From assembly GCF_000818175.1 (NCBI RefSeq), contig NZ_JTIY01000002.1:374463-410959 (forward strand): a stretch of DNA of 36,497 bases, in the 5' to 3' direction. Shown one piece after another: positions 21,537-30,147 of this stretch. Position 1 is the first letter of the stretch, and every line of letters starts with the position of its first letter. The DNA comes from Streptomyces sp. AcH 505. GTDB taxonomy: Bacteria; Actinomycetota; Actinomycetes; Streptomycetales; Streptomycetaceae. A program made the translations under genes and the position numbers. The notes beneath the pieces are model-generated. The model did not search any database. It was not told the origin of the DNA and was given only the letters and a program-made list of their open reading frames with translations.

Positions 21537-23882
21537 ATGACCATCGCGCGCGGGACCGCACGCCTCCCATGGCCAAGACAACTGACCGCACTGGCAGGGC
21601 TGTTGGCGCTCATCGCCACCGCCCTCATCGGCATCGGTTCGGCGCCGGCGCAAGCCGCGGCGTGGACGCCCAAACCGGCCCCCATGACCACCCCGTGGAC
21701 CGCCCAGGTCCCGGTGGACCACCCGCTGCCCGAGTATCCGAGGCCGCAGCTCACCCGGCCCGACTGGGCCAATCTCAACGGCATCTGGGACTTTGCCGTC
21801 ACCGGCCGTGACGCCGGCCAGCCGGCCACGTTCAGCGAGCAGATCCGGGTCCCCTTCGTCGCCGAGTCCGCGCTCTCCGGCATCCAGCGCAAGATCACCG
21901 AAAACGACAAACTCTGGTACAAGCGCACCTTCACCGTCCCCGCCGACTGGCACGGCCGCCATGTCGTCCTCAACTTCGGCGCCTCCGACTGGCAGACCAC
22001 CGTCTGGGTCAACGGACAGCAGGTGGGCGCCCACAAGGGCGGCTACGACGCGTTCAGTTACGACATCACCGCGCAGTTGACGGGCGGCGCCAACACCCTC
22101 GTCGTCTCCGTCTACGACCCGACCCAGACCGGCGGCCAGGCCGTCGGCAAGCAGCGGATCAACGACGTGCGGCCACACAGCGGCGGCGGGATCTTCTACA
22201 CGGCCGCCTCCGGCATCTGGCAGACCGTCTGGCTGGAGCCCGTCGCGGCGGCGCACATCACCCGGCTCGACATGACCCCGAACCTCGCCGACAGCACGCT
22301 GCGGGTGAAGGTCCAGGGCACCGGCCCCGGCGGTCAGCAGGCCAAGGTGACCGTCTCCACCGGCGGCAAGGTCGTCGGCACGGCCACCGGCGCCGTCGGC
22401 GCCGAACTCTCCGTACCCGTCGCGAACCCGCACCTCTGGACCCCCGACGACCCGTTCCTCTACGACGTGCGCGCCGACCTGAGCAGCGGGGCGACGACCT
22501 TCGACTCCGTCGGCGGCTACACCGGCATGCGCTCCATCGCCGTGGCGAAGGTCGGCGGCGTCCTGCGCCCGGTGCTCAACGGCAAGTTCGTCTTCCAGAC
22601 CGGCACGCTCGACCAGGGGTACTGGCCGGACGGCATCTACACGGCGCCCACCGACGACGCGCTCAAGTACGACCTCCAGGCGCACAAAGACCTCGGCTTC
22701 AACATGGTCCGCAAGCACATCAAGGTCGAACCGCAGCGCTGGTTCTACTGGGCGGACAAACTCGGGCTGCTCGTCTGGCAGGACATGCCGGCCATGGACA
22801 CCGGCAAGTCGCCGGACAGCGCGGCGCGCACGCAGTGGGAGAGCGAGTTCCACGCGATCATCGACCAGCACCGCAGCTCGCCCGCGCTGATCCAGTACGT
22901 CGACCAGAACGAAGGTTGGGGCCAGTACGACCAGGCCCGGATCGCCAACGACGTGAAGGCGTACGACCCGTCGCGCCTCGTCGACAACATGAGCGGCGTC
23001 AACTGCTGCGGAGCGGTCGACGGCGGCAACGGCGACGTGGTCGACGACCACGTGTACGTCGGTCCCGGCACGACCGTACCCACCGCCACCAGGGCCGCCG
23101 TGCTCGGCGAGTTCGGCGGACTCGGCCTCAAGGTCCCGGGCCACGAGTGGTTCCCCGGCGGCGGGTTCAGCTACGAGGACCAGCCGAACGCGGCCGCGCT
23201 CGACAACCGGTTCGTGGGGCTCATCGACACGCTCAGGCTCAGCAGGCTGCCGGCCGGGCTCTCCGCCTCGGTGTACACCGAGATCACCGACGTCGAGAAC
23301 GAGTCGAACGGGCTGCTCACCTACGACCGGCAGGTCGTCAAGGTCGACAAGGCCCGGGTGAGGGCCGCCAACGAGGCGCTGATCAGGGCGTCCCAGAACC
23401 CGCCACCGCCGGTGACCGTGCCCACGGGCCAGTACAAGTCCCTGCGGGTCACCACCCCCGGGTACACCGACAAGTATCTGCGCCACCAGGAAGGGCTGGC
23501 CTTCACGACGGTCGTCGACGGCGCGAGCGACGCCCTGCTGAAGAACGACGCCACCTGGAAGATCGTCCCGGGGCTCGCCGGCACCGGCTGCTACTCGTTC
23601 GAGTCACGCAACTACCCCGGCGAGTACCTGCGGCACCGGGACTTCCGGGTCCACCGCGATCCCAGCGACGGCTCCGGGCTGTTCAAGGCGGACGCCACCT
23701 GGTGCGCCGTCGCGGGCGCCGGCGGGGTGCGGTTCGAGGCGTCCGGCTTCCCCGGCAGCTATCTGCGGCACATCAACTCGGAGGTGTGGCTGGCGACCGC
23801 GGGCGGCAGCCATGCCTGGGACAACCCGGCATCGTTCGAGGCCGACACCACCTGGTCGGTGGACGCCCCCTGGGCACCTTGA
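21537..23882 (+). CDS. secreted GH2 glycoside hydrolase with C-terminal CBM42 (AbfB) domain
   Basis: This is a 781-aa secreted enzyme. A signal peptide (1 to about 41, ending AQAAA) follows the ATG at 21537, which has GGAAGG seven bases upstream. Residues about 70-235 are the GH2 sugar-binding jelly roll (LNGIWDF early; NGQQVGAHKGGYDAFSYDIT later) and 240-335 the immunoglobulin-like domain. From 340 to 620 is the TIM barrel, with acid/base Glu459 in YVDQNEGWGQ and likely nucleophile Glu525 in LGEFGG; YTEITDVENESNGLLTYDR near 580 is typical of GH2. Residues 631-776 are an AbfB beta-trefoil with three YLRH repeats, which binds arabinofuranose in known CBM42 modules. This suggests action on arabinose-decorated polymers such as arabinogalactan; the cleaved bond (beta-galactoside, glucuronide or other) is not determinable here. 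Confidence 0.92.
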   Translation: MTIARGTARLPWPRQLTALAGLLALIATALIGIGSAPAQAAAWTPKPAPMTTPWTAQVPVDHPLPEYPRPQLTRPDWANLNGIWDFAVTGRDAGQPATFSEQIRVPFVAESALSGIQRKITENDKLWYKRTFTVPADWHGRHVVLNFGASDWQTTVWVNGQQVGAHKGGYDAFSYDITAQLTGGANTLVVSVYDPTQTGGQAVGKQRINDVRPHSGGGIFYTAASGIWQTVWLEPVAAAHITRLDMTPNLADSTLRVKVQGTGPGGQQAKVTVSTGGKVVGTATGAVGAELSVPVANPHLWTPDDPFLYDVRADLSSGATTFDSVGGYTGMRSIAVAKVGGVLRPVLNGKFVFQTGTLDQGYWPDGIYTAPTDDALKYDLQAHKDLGFNMVRKHIKVEPQRWFYWADKLGLLVWQDMPAMDTGKSPDSAARTQWESEFHAIIDQHRSSPALIQYVDQNEGWGQYDQARIANDVKAYDPSRLVDNMSGVNCCGAVDGGNGDVVDDHVYVGPGTTVPTATRAAVLGEFGGLGLKVPGHEWFPGGGFSYEDQPNAAALDNRFVGLIDTLRLSRLPAGLSASVYTEITDVENESNGLLTYDRQVVKVDKARVRAANEALIRASQNPPPPVTVPTGQYKSLRVTTPGYTDKYLRHQEGLAFTTVVDGASDALLKNDATWKIVPGLAGTGCYSFESRNYPGEYLRHRDFRVHRDPSDGSGLFKADATWCAVAGAGGVRFEASGFPGSYLRHINSEVWLATAGGSHAWDNPASFEADTTWSVDAPWAP

Positions 23883-23924
23883 CCGACCCCGACCAGCCCT
23901 GACCTGGACGGCTGACGCGCACGG

Positions 23925-23967
23925 CTGACGGATCTCCTTCGGCGGCCCTATGATCGATGATCGATCA
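23925..23967 (+). promoter_or_regulatory. promoter and 17-bp palindrome upstream of the SDR gene
   Basis: TATGAT (23949-23954), 18 bp after CTGACG (23925-23930), forms a plausible promoter. A perfect palindrome TGATCGAT-G-ATCGATCA (23951-23967) overlaps the -10 and the expected start point, an arrangement that fits a self-contained operator. The palindrome is partly built from repeated ATCGAT units. GGAGGAG lies eight bases before the ATG at 23989. Confidence 0.55.
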
Positions 23968-23988
23968 CAGTCCGTCGGAGGAGCAGCC

Positions 23989-24729
23989 ATGTCCCGCCCC
24001 GTCACCGTCGTCACCGGAGGCAGCCGTGGCATCGGCGCCGCCACCTGCGTCCGGCTCGCGACCGAAGGACACGACCTCGCCCTCGGCTACGTCAGCGACG
24101 AGGTCGCCGCCGAGCGGACGGCGAAGGCCGTGCGCGCCACCGGCGCCCGGTGTATCACCGTACGGGTCGACGTCTCCGTCGAGGCGGAGGTGGAGCGGCT
24201 GTTCGACACGGCCGTCGAACAGCTCGGCACGGTCACAGGACTGGTCAACAATGCGGCCGTGACCGGGCCGCTCGGCCGCCTCGCCGACACCTCGACCGAG
24301 GTGCTGCGCCGGGTCGTCGACGTCAACCTGCTCGGGCTGCTGCTCTGCTCACGCCGCGCGGCCAGGGACATGACGGCCGCCGGATCCGGCGCCATCGTCA
24401 ACGTCTCCTCGGGGGCCGCCACCCTCGGCAGCCCGGGGGAGTACGTGCACTACGCGGCCACCAAGGCGGCGGTGGACGCGCTGACCGTCGGACTCTCCAA
24501 GGAACTCGGCCCCGACGGGGTGCGGGTCAACGCCGTCGCTCCCGGACTCACCCGCACCGACATGCACGCCACGATGGGCGACCCGGACCGCCCGGCGAAG
24601 ATGGCCCCGAACGTGCCGCTGCGCCGGGCCGCCGAACCGGCCGAGATCGCCGCCGCCATCGCCTGGCTGCTGTCGCCCGACGCCTCGTACGTCACGGGTA
24701 CGGTCCTGCGGGCCGCAGGCGGCCGATGA
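23989..24729 (+). CDS. SDR-family oxidoreductase (FabG/glucose-dehydrogenase-like)
   Basis: This 246-aa classical short-chain dehydrogenase has the nucleotide-binding TGGSRGIG (9-16), NNAA (87-90) and the catalytic Ser140/Ser141, Tyr155 and Lys159 (HYAATKAA). RVNAVAPGLTRTDM late in the protein is the usual post-catalytic strand. Members reduce keto groups or oxidise alcohols with NAD(P). The ATG at 23989 follows GGAGGAG, and a promoter with palindrome lies just upstream. The C-terminus (YVTGTVLRAAGGR) is complete for the family. The stop is immediately followed by the remains of a serine hydrolase gene, so this locus has been rearranged. Substrate unknown. Confidence 0.9.
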   Translation: MSRPVTVVTGGSRGIGAATCVRLATEGHDLALGYVSDEVAAERTAKAVRATGARCITVRVDVSVEAEVERLFDTAVEQLGTVTGLVNNAAVTGPLGRLADTSTEVLRRVVDVNLLGLLLCSRRAARDMTAAGSGAIVNVSSGAATLGSPGEYVHYAATKAAVDALTVGLSKELGPDGVRVNAVAPGLTRTDMHATMGDPDRPAKMAPNVPLRRAAEPAEIAAAIAWLLSPDASYVTGTVLRAAGGR

Positions 24730-25146
24730 GTTTCCGCCGCACTTGGCAACCGCACCGACATCCTCGCCGCCGACATCCCGGCGGGCGGCAAGACCTCGGC
24801 CCGCGCCGTCGCGCGGATGTACGCGGCGCTGCTGGGCGACGTCCCGGGCGTCCGGCTGATCGCGCCGGAGCGGCTGCCGGAGGTGACGGGCGTCGCCGCG
24901 AGCGGCACCGACCAGGTCTTCGGCAACCCGTCGTCCTGGGCGCTGGGTTACGCGGTGTGGCTGCCTGGAGCCACGTCCGGCGCCGCCACGACCGCGTTCG
25001 GTATGGCGGGGGCGGGCGGGAGTTACGCGTACGGCGACCCGGCGACCGGCATCGCCTTCGCGCTGACCAAGAACCGGCTCACCCCGGACTTCGCCGCCGT
25101 GGAGGAGATCAACGGCATCGTGCTCGACGCGCTCGGCAAGCGCTGA
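24730..25146 (+). pseudogene. C-terminal remnant of a beta-lactamase-family serine hydrolase
   Basis: Directly after the SDR stop the same frame continues with ALGNRTDILAADIPAGG, KTSARAVARMYAALLGD and later GSYAYGDPATGIAFALTKNR, ending LDALGKR. These are the last 130 or so residues of a class-C beta-lactamase/esterase EstB-type serine hydrolase, including the region near the third active-site motif. The N-terminal two thirds, with the nucleophile SxxK and the YxN motifs, are missing; no matching sequence lies upstream because the SDR gene occupies that place. An internal ATG at 24817 could yield a 109-aa protein with no catalytic residues. It appears to be a deletion scar, and codon bias is still normal, so the event may be recent. 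Confidence 0.75.
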
Positions 25147-25291
25147 ACTGCCGCTGTGGGGAGGGCGGGTGGACGTACGGCCGATGCGCGGGCGGCTGGT
25201 GTGTGTACCGGGCACCCGCCCGGAGGGGCCGCCGAGGGCTCGGGCATGATGATGACCTTCTTCCCTTCGGCATCGTCCAGAACTGGATCCC

Positions 25292-26125
25292 ATGAGCGTG
25301 ATCAGCGTCGGCCAGGCCATCATCCTCGGAGCCGTCGAGGGGGTGACGGAGTTCCTGCCGGTCTCGTCCACGGGCCATCTGAAGATCGCCGAAGGGCTGA
25401 TGGGCATCCCGGTCGACGACGACTCGGTCGTCGGCTTCTCCGCCGTCATCCAGGTGGGCGCGATCGCGGCCGTGCTCGTCTACTTCTTCAAGGACATCGT
25501 GCGGATCGTCGGCGCCTGGTTCCGGGGCCTGGCACACCGCGAGGAACGGCAGGACCACGACTACAAGTTCGCCTGGTGGGTGATCTACGCGACGATCCCG
25601 ATCGTCATCGTCGGCCTGGCGGCCAAACCGCTGATCGAGGGGCCGCTGGCGTCCCTGTGGGTGGTGGCGGCGTCGCTGATCGTCGGCAGCGGGGTGATGT
25701 GGGCGGCCGACCAGATGGGCCGGCACAAGCGGAGCGAGGCGGACACGACCTTCAAGGACGCGATGCTGGTGGGCAGTTCGCAGATCCTCGCCCTGCTGTT
25801 CCCCGGGTTCTCCCGCTCGGGCGCGACGATGTCCACCGCGCTCGTCCTCGACCTGGACCGGGTGGCGGCCACCCGGCTCTCCTTCTTCCTCGGCATCCCT
25901 GCCCTGACCGGGGCGGGACTGTACGAGCTGAAGGACGCGCTCGGCGCGGGCGTGGGCGCGGCGCCGCTCGCCGCCGGCACCGTCGTCTCGTTCGTGATCG
26001 CCTACGGCTCGATCGCCTGGCTGCTGAAGTTCGTGGCCAAGCACTCCTTCAACGCCTTCGTGATCTACCGCATCGTGATCGGGCTGCTGCTGTTCGGCCT
26101 TCTCGGCGCCGGCGCCCTCGACTGA
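25292..26125 (+). CDS. uppP: undecaprenyl-diphosphatase (BacA/UppP)
   Basis: This 277-aa inner-membrane enzyme dephosphorylates undecaprenyl diphosphate to recycle the lipid carrier for peptidoglycan synthesis, and its overexpression confers bacitracin resistance (family knowledge). Both family signatures are intact: EGVTEFLPVSSTGHL (near residues 16-30) and LLFPGFSRSGATMS (around 168-181). About eight hydrophobic segments are visible. Streptomycetes often have more than one uppP copy, so this may not be the only one. The ATG at 25292 has only GGAT as a weak ribosome site three bases upstream. It stands alone: the preceding gene is a broken hydrolase and the next one is convergent. Confidence 0.96.
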   Translation: MSVISVGQAIILGAVEGVTEFLPVSSTGHLKIAEGLMGIPVDDDSVVGFSAVIQVGAIAAVLVYFFKDIVRIVGAWFRGLAHREERQDHDYKFAWWVIYATIPIVIVGLAAKPLIEGPLASLWVVAASLIVGSGVMWAADQMGRHKRSEADTTFKDAMLVGSSQILALLFPGFSRSGATMSTALVLDLDRVAATRLSFFLGIPALTGAGLYELKDALGAGVGAAPLAAGTVVSFVIAYGSIAWLLKFVAKHSFNAFVIYRIVIGLLLFGLLGAGALD

Positions 26126-26179
26126 CGATGTCGCTGCCTACGGGCCGCTGCCGGCGGGCCGCGACGGACGAGCGCCGCG

Positions 26180-26581
26180 TCACCCGTCGATGGCCTCGGA
26201 CACGTCGCCGTAGATGTTCAGTATCTGATCGGCGCCGGTGACGCAGAGAAGTCTGCGCAGCTGTTCCGGGGGCGCCACGATCCGTAGCTGGGTCGACTGA
26301 TGGGCGCGCAGCAGCAGATTGAGGAAGCTGGAGTCACCGAACGTGACACCGCTGGTGTCGAGGATGATCACCGGATGGCCTGCGGCCTCCGCCAGCGCTT
26401 CCTCCACCGGGCCGAGGGTGTCGGTGTCGAGGTCACCGCGCGCTGCGATGACCCAGGTGTCCTCCAGGGCGTACTGGGCACTGAGAGCATCCGTGGGTCG
26501 TCGGCTGGGGACGCCGGAATCGTCGTTCTCCGGCGTGCGAGGTCTGGGCACACCGAAAGTATGCCCGTACGGGACGGACAA
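26180..26581 (-). CDS. STAS-domain anti-sigma factor antagonist-like protein
   Basis: This 133-aa protein has a disordered N-terminal part (1-35) and a STAS domain. The phosphorylatable serine loop reads DTSGVTFGDSSFLNLLLRAH, with Ser84 or Ser85 the expected target of an anti-sigma kinase. The WVIAARGDLDTDT strand and an ILNIYGDVSEA ending fit the fold. Such proteins bind anti-sigma kinases in the SigB-type partner-switching network of streptomycetes. No kinase, phosphatase or sigma factor gene is adjacent. The TTG start at 26581 is supported by GGGGGC four bases upstream; a GTG at 26551 is possible and would remove ten residues. The gene precedes an SDR gene on the opposite side by 60 bp but is not clearly in its operon. 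Confidence 0.82.
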   Translation of the reverse strand: MSVPYGHTFGVPRPRTPENDDSGVPSRRPTDALSAQYALEDTWVIAARGDLDTDTLGPVEEALAEAAGHPVIILDTSGVTFGDSSFLNLLLRAHQSTQLRIVAPPEQLRRLLCVTGADQILNIYGDVSEAIDG

Positions 26582-26641
26582 TGCGCCCCCGGCTCGGCAT
26601 ATTCATAGCTTGTCGCCCGCCAGGCGTCCGGCCGGTCCGGG

Positions 26642-27430
26642 TCAGAGCGTGGTGATCATGCCGCCGTCGATGACGAAGTCGGCTCCCGTCGTGTTGGCGG
26701 CCCGGTCGCCGGCCAGCCATACGACGAGATCCGCGACCTCCTCGGGGCGGGTGAACCGGCCCGTCACCATGGCGCTCGCCGCCTCTTCGGCGACCGCGGC
26801 GGGATCCTGCCCCGACGCGCGCGCCACCGTGGCGGCGACGCCGCTGCCGCCGAGCCAGAGCGCCGTGGCCACCGGACCGGGGCTCACGGTGTTGACGCGG
26901 ATGCCGCGCGGCCCGAACTCCTTCGACAGCGACTTGCAGAAGTTCGTCAGGGCGCCCTTGGCCGCGCTGTAGTCGACGACCTGCGGATCGGGCAGAAAGG
27001 CGTTGACCGAGCTGACGGTGACGATGTTCCCCGCGCCCCGCTCCAGCAGGAGCGGAAGGGCGGCCCGCGTCATCCGTACGGCGGTCATCAGGGTGGTCGT
27101 CAGCGACTGCTCCCAGTCGTCGTCGGTGACCGTCAGGAAGCCGCCCGTGCGGACGTGCGCGGCGCCGACGTTGTTCACCAGGACGTCCAGACCGCCGTGG
27201 AGCCGCTCCGCCCGCTCGACGAGTTCGGCGGGGCCGGAGGCCGACGTCAGATCCACCGCCACGGCATCGACGTCCGCGTCCTGCGTCAGCTGCCGCAACT
27301 CGTCGGTGACCGTGCGGGAACCGGCGACGACCCGGGCCCCCTCGGCGACGAGGGCGCGCGTCACGGCGAGCCCGATGCCGCGCCCCGCTCCGGTGACGAC
27401 GGCGGTTCTGCCCGTGAGTCCCATGTCCAT
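26642..27430 (-). CDS. SDR-family oxidoreductase
   Basis: This 262-aa classical short-chain dehydrogenase has the cofactor motif TGAGRGIG (13-20), LVNNVGA (84-90), catalytic Ser140/Ser141, Tyr154 and Lys158 (DYSAAKGA), and a complete C-terminus (TTGADFVIDGGMITTL). The N-terminal Gly-rich loop and an Arg near position 39 (SRT) favour NADP(H). The ATG at 27428-27430 has AGAAGGG ten bases upstream; an alternative ATG lies two codons later. It follows an AraC gene 122 bp upstream on the same strand, which is its probable regulator. The substrate is unknown. Compared with the SDR at 23989 it is a separate paralogue with a 16-aa longer chain. Confidence 0.9.
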   Translation of the reverse strand: MDMGLTGRTAVVTGAGRGIGLAVTRALVAEGARVVAGSRTVTDELRQLTQDADVDAVAVDLTSASGPAELVERAERLHGGLDVLVNNVGAAHVRTGGFLTVTDDDWEQSLTTTLMTAVRMTRAALPLLLERGAGNIVTVSSVNAFLPDPQVVDYSAAKGALTNFCKSLSKEFGPRGIRVNTVSPGPVATALWLGGSGVAATVARASGQDPAAVAEEAASAMVTGRFTRPEEVADLVVWLAGDRAANTTGADFVIDGGMITTL

Positions 27431-27552
27431 GGCGATCGGACCCTTCTGCTTCGCCCGACGGCCGCTCCGACGGATCACCGGTGCGCCAGGGGCGCCCGTC
27501 GTGACAGTAGCGCCGGGGGCCCGGCCGGGCCACGAATCAGGAGGGGGGCGTG

Positions 27553-28524
27553 TCAGGCGCCGAGGCCGAGCGACTGCTGGCGGTAGTCGCGGGGCGGTAC
27601 GCCGTAGGCCGCGCAGAAGGCCCGGCTGAAGACGGCGTGGTGGGTGAAGCCCCAGCGCGCGGCGATCCGGTGGACGGGCACCGCGTACTGGGCGGGGTCG
27701 GAGAGGTCGCGGCGGGCGTGTTCCAGGCGCTGGTGGCGTATCCAGCCCGAGACGGTGAGGTCCTGGTCCCGGAAGAGACCGTGCAGATGGCTGGTCGATA
27801 TGTGGTGCGCGGCCGCGACCATGCCGGGGGTCAGCTCGGGGTCGGACAGCTGCGCCCGGATGAACGCCTGCACGCGCAGCGTGAGCGCCCTGCGGTGGCT
27901 CTCCGCCGGCACGGCGTCCTGCGCGTCGAGGTGGTGCGCCAGCGTCGCGGTGAACAGGTCGACCAGTACGGTCTCCAGGCGCGGCCCGTCGGCGTCCGTG
28001 AACGAGGCGGCGTCGTCCACCAGACGGCCGAGGAGCCCCGCCAGCAGCGATCCGACGCCGTCCCTCGCGGACAGCCGTCTGGTCAGCAGCCTGGCGACGT
28101 CCCCCTCCGGCAACGGGACGAGCGCCTTGGGGATTTCGAGCCCTACCCCGCGCAGCGGACCGTCCGGTACGTCGCAGTCGAACGGCAGTGAGGTGTCGAT
28201 GAAGTACATCTGGTCGGCGCGGTGCACGGCGGTCCTGTCGTCCTGCGCGATGGCGACGGCGCCCTGGAACGGCAGGGACAGATGGTAGAGCTCCGGATCG
28301 GACTGCCGGATCAGCCGGGGTGTCCGCCGCCAGCGCAGCGGCTGCATCTGCCCCGGCCAGACGGAGACGGCGCCGAGCTGGATGAGCCGTGACTCGGCCT
28401 TGAACTCGCTGTCGTGGGCGCTGGTCATGTCGGTCGGGCACATCAGCTTCGCCATGCAGTCGCGCCAGTAGTCGAACCTGTCCGCGGCGGCCACGTCGTC
28501 GGTACGGAACACCGTCTCGATCAT
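27553..28524 (-). CDS. AraC-family transcriptional regulator
   Basis: This 323-aa protein has an AraC-like ligand-binding N-terminal domain: an early DRFDYWRD segment typical of the AraC_binding_2 group, then a jelly-roll with LIQLGAVSVWPG and LPFQGAVAI. The C-terminal double helix-turn-helix (about 220-318) has HISTSHLHGLFRDQ as the first recognition unit and RIAARWGFTHHAVFSRAF as the second. The ATG at 28522-28524 is preferred; a GTG two codons earlier is equally open. It probably activates the downstream SDR gene (gap 122 bp) in response to a small molecule. A copy of the 22-bp repeat lies upstream (28643-28685). Ligand unknown. Confidence 0.92.
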   Translation of the reverse strand: MIETVFRTDDVAAADRFDYWRDCMAKLMCPTDMTSAHDSEFKAESRLIQLGAVSVWPGQMQPLRWRRTPRLIRQSDPELYHLSLPFQGAVAIAQDDRTAVHRADQMYFIDTSLPFDCDVPDGPLRGVGLEIPKALVPLPEGDVARLLTRRLSARDGVGSLLAGLLGRLVDDAASFTDADGPRLETVLVDLFTATLAHHLDAQDAVPAESHRRALTLRVQAFIRAQLSDPELTPGMVAAAHHISTSHLHGLFRDQDLTVSGWIRHQRLEHARRDLSDPAQYAVPVHRIAARWGFTHHAVFSRAFCAAYGVPPRDYRQQSLGLGA

Positions 28525-28839
28525 CGCCACGGCCCCACTGTCGTCGGTTCTGTTCGTTCGGCGTACATATTTGCACGGCTCACCGACAGTCGGGTGGTGC
28601 CGTCAACTCCCGAGCGGTCGTTCGGTGTCCGTGCCGATCCGGCCGGCCGTACGACGGCCCCGCGCCGGCCGTGCGACGGCCCCGCCACTGCCCCCCTGTT
28701 TCGGACGTCCCGCAGCCGTGGGAGAGAGTGGGCCCCTGGGCCGTGCCGGCTCCGTCGCAGGTGAGAGCGGTGTTCGGCCCAGGACCGCGGCGCAACCGCC
28801 GCGGTACGCGGGCTACGAAGGTCGGAAGGTGACCCAGGA
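28525..28839. other. 315-bp divergent intergenic region between AraC and prolyl aminopeptidase genes
   Basis: No gene is supported here. The AraC-side part includes an AT-richer stretch (CGTACATATTTGCACG, 28561-28576) that may hold the AraC promoter. The middle holds two copies of a 21-bp direct repeat listed separately. GGAAGG at 28824-28829 is the ribosome site of the gene at 28840. Confidence 0.6.
28643..28685. repeat. two-copy 21-bp direct repeat in the AraC/aminopeptidase intergenic region
   Basis: CCGGCCGTACGACGGCCCCGC (28643-28663) recurs at 28665-28685 with a single A-to-G change and one base between. The unit is itself partly palindromic. Function unknown; it may be a binding site pair or a local duplication. 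Confidence 0.7.
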
Positions 28840-30147
28840 ATGATCATTGCCGAGTACACGCTGCCGGGGATCCATGTGCGCGACCACCGGGCAGAGGTGC
28901 CGCTCGACTGGTCCGACGACCGGAGCCCGGCCCTCTCCGTCTTCGCCAGGGAACTCGTCGACCCCGGCCGCAGGACGGAGGAGCTGCCCTGTCTGGTGTA
29001 TCTGCAGGGCGGCCCCGGCGGCAAGGCGCCCCGGCCGGTCGGCCGCCCCGGCGACGGCTGGCTCGGGCAGGCACTGAAGACACACCGGGTGATCCTGCTC
29101 GACCAGCGCGGCACCGGCCGCAGCACACCGCTCGACGGCGCCGTGATGGAGTCCTTCGGCTCGGCGCGCGAGGCCGCCGACCACCTCTGCCACTTCCGGG
29201 CCGACTCGATCGTCAAGGACGCCGAGCATCTGCGGAAGACCATCTTCGGCGCCACGCCCTGGACGACGCTCGGCCAGAGCTACGGCGGATTCCTCACCCT
29301 CACCTACCTCTCGCAGGCGCCCGAGGGGCTGAGCGCGTGCCTGGTCACCGGCGGTCTGGCGTCCGTCACACCCGACGCCACCGAGGTGTACCGCCGCACC
29401 TACCCCCGTACGGAGGCCAAGAACCGGCTCTTCCAGCGCCGCTACCCGCACGACACCGCCGTGGTGGCCCGGGTCGCCGACCGCGTGGCGGCGGGGGACG
29501 TGACACTGCCCGACGGTGACGTGCTGACCGTACGGCGCCTGCAGACGCTCGGGCTCGACTTCGGCATGAAGCCCGGCTTCGAGCGGATGCACTGGCTGTT
29601 CGACGAGGCGTTCGCCGACGAATCGGCGCAGCGGCTCTCGGCGGCGTTCCTGAGCGAGGTGGGGAACCGCACCGCGTTCGCCGGCAATCCGCTCTTCGCC
29701 GTCATGCAGGAGTCGATCTACGCGAGCGGCGCGAACGGCCCGACGGCGTGGGCCGCCGAACGGGAGCGCGCGAACCACTTGGGCTTCGCCGAGGACGCCA
29801 GGCCGCTGCTGTTCACCGGCGAGATGATGTACCCCTGGATGTTCGAGGAGATCCGCGCGCTGCGCCCCTTCGGCCCCGCCGTGGAACTGCTGGCGGCCCG
29901 TGAGGAGTGGTCGCAGCTGTACGACCTGAAGCGGCTCGCCGCCAACGAGGTCCCCGTCGCGGCGGCGGTCTACTTCGACGACATGTACGTCGACTCCGGA
30001 CTCCAGCTGGAGACGGCGGCGGCGGTGGGCGGCCTGCGGACGTGGGTGACCAACGAGTACGAGCATGATGGCCTCGCCGCCGACGGCCGGGTCTTCGGAC
30101 ACCTGGCCCAAATCCTGCGGGACGCGGGGGAGTTCCCGACGTCGTAG
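28840..30147 (+). CDS. prolyl aminopeptidase-like alpha/beta hydrolase (S33 family)
   Basis: This is a 435-aa cytoplasmic enzyme of the proline iminopeptidase family. LQGGPGGKAPRP (55-66) is the family's HGGPG-like oxyanion loop (Gln replaces His), LLDQRGTGRST (86-96) the conserved strand and GQSYGGF (145-151) the nucleophile elbow with Ser147. The chain continues through a cap domain of about 130 residues and closes with EYEHDGL, which holds the catalytic His (His in EHDG), close to the C-terminus. Members cleave N-terminal proline from short peptides, which would feed proline or hydroxyproline to catabolism. The ATG at 28840 has GGAAGG ten bases upstream. It stands alone, divergent from the AraC gene. 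Confidence 0.92.
   Translation: MIIAEYTLPGIHVRDHRAEVPLDWSDDRSPALSVFARELVDPGRRTEELPCLVYLQGGPGGKAPRPVGRPGDGWLGQALKTHRVILLDQRGTGRSTPLDGAVMESFGSAREAADHLCHFRADSIVKDAEHLRKTIFGATPWTTLGQSYGGFLTLTYLSQAPEGLSACLVTGGLASVTPDATEVYRRTYPRTEAKNRLFQRRYPHDTAVVARVADRVAAGDVTLPDGDVLTVRRLQTLGLDFGMKPGFERMHWLFDEAFADESAQRLSAAFLSEVGNRTAFAGNPLFAVMQESIYASGANGPTAWAAERERANHLGFAEDARPLLFTGEMMYPWMFEEIRALRPFGPAVELLAAREEWSQLYDLKRLAANEVPVAAAVYFDDMYVDSGLQLETAAAVGGLRTWVTNEYEHDGLAADGRVFGHLAQILRDAGEFPTS

Noticed and set aside
21411-23486. 691-residue minus-strand open frame across the GH2 gene
   Set aside because: Antisense shadow: the plus strand encodes a complete GH2 enzyme with signal peptide and catalytic glutamates, and the minus-strand translation is low-complexity.
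24349-25449. 366-residue minus-strand frame across the SDR end and hydrolase remnant
   Set aside because: Antisense shadow; the plus strand shows conserved SDR and serine hydrolase motifs.
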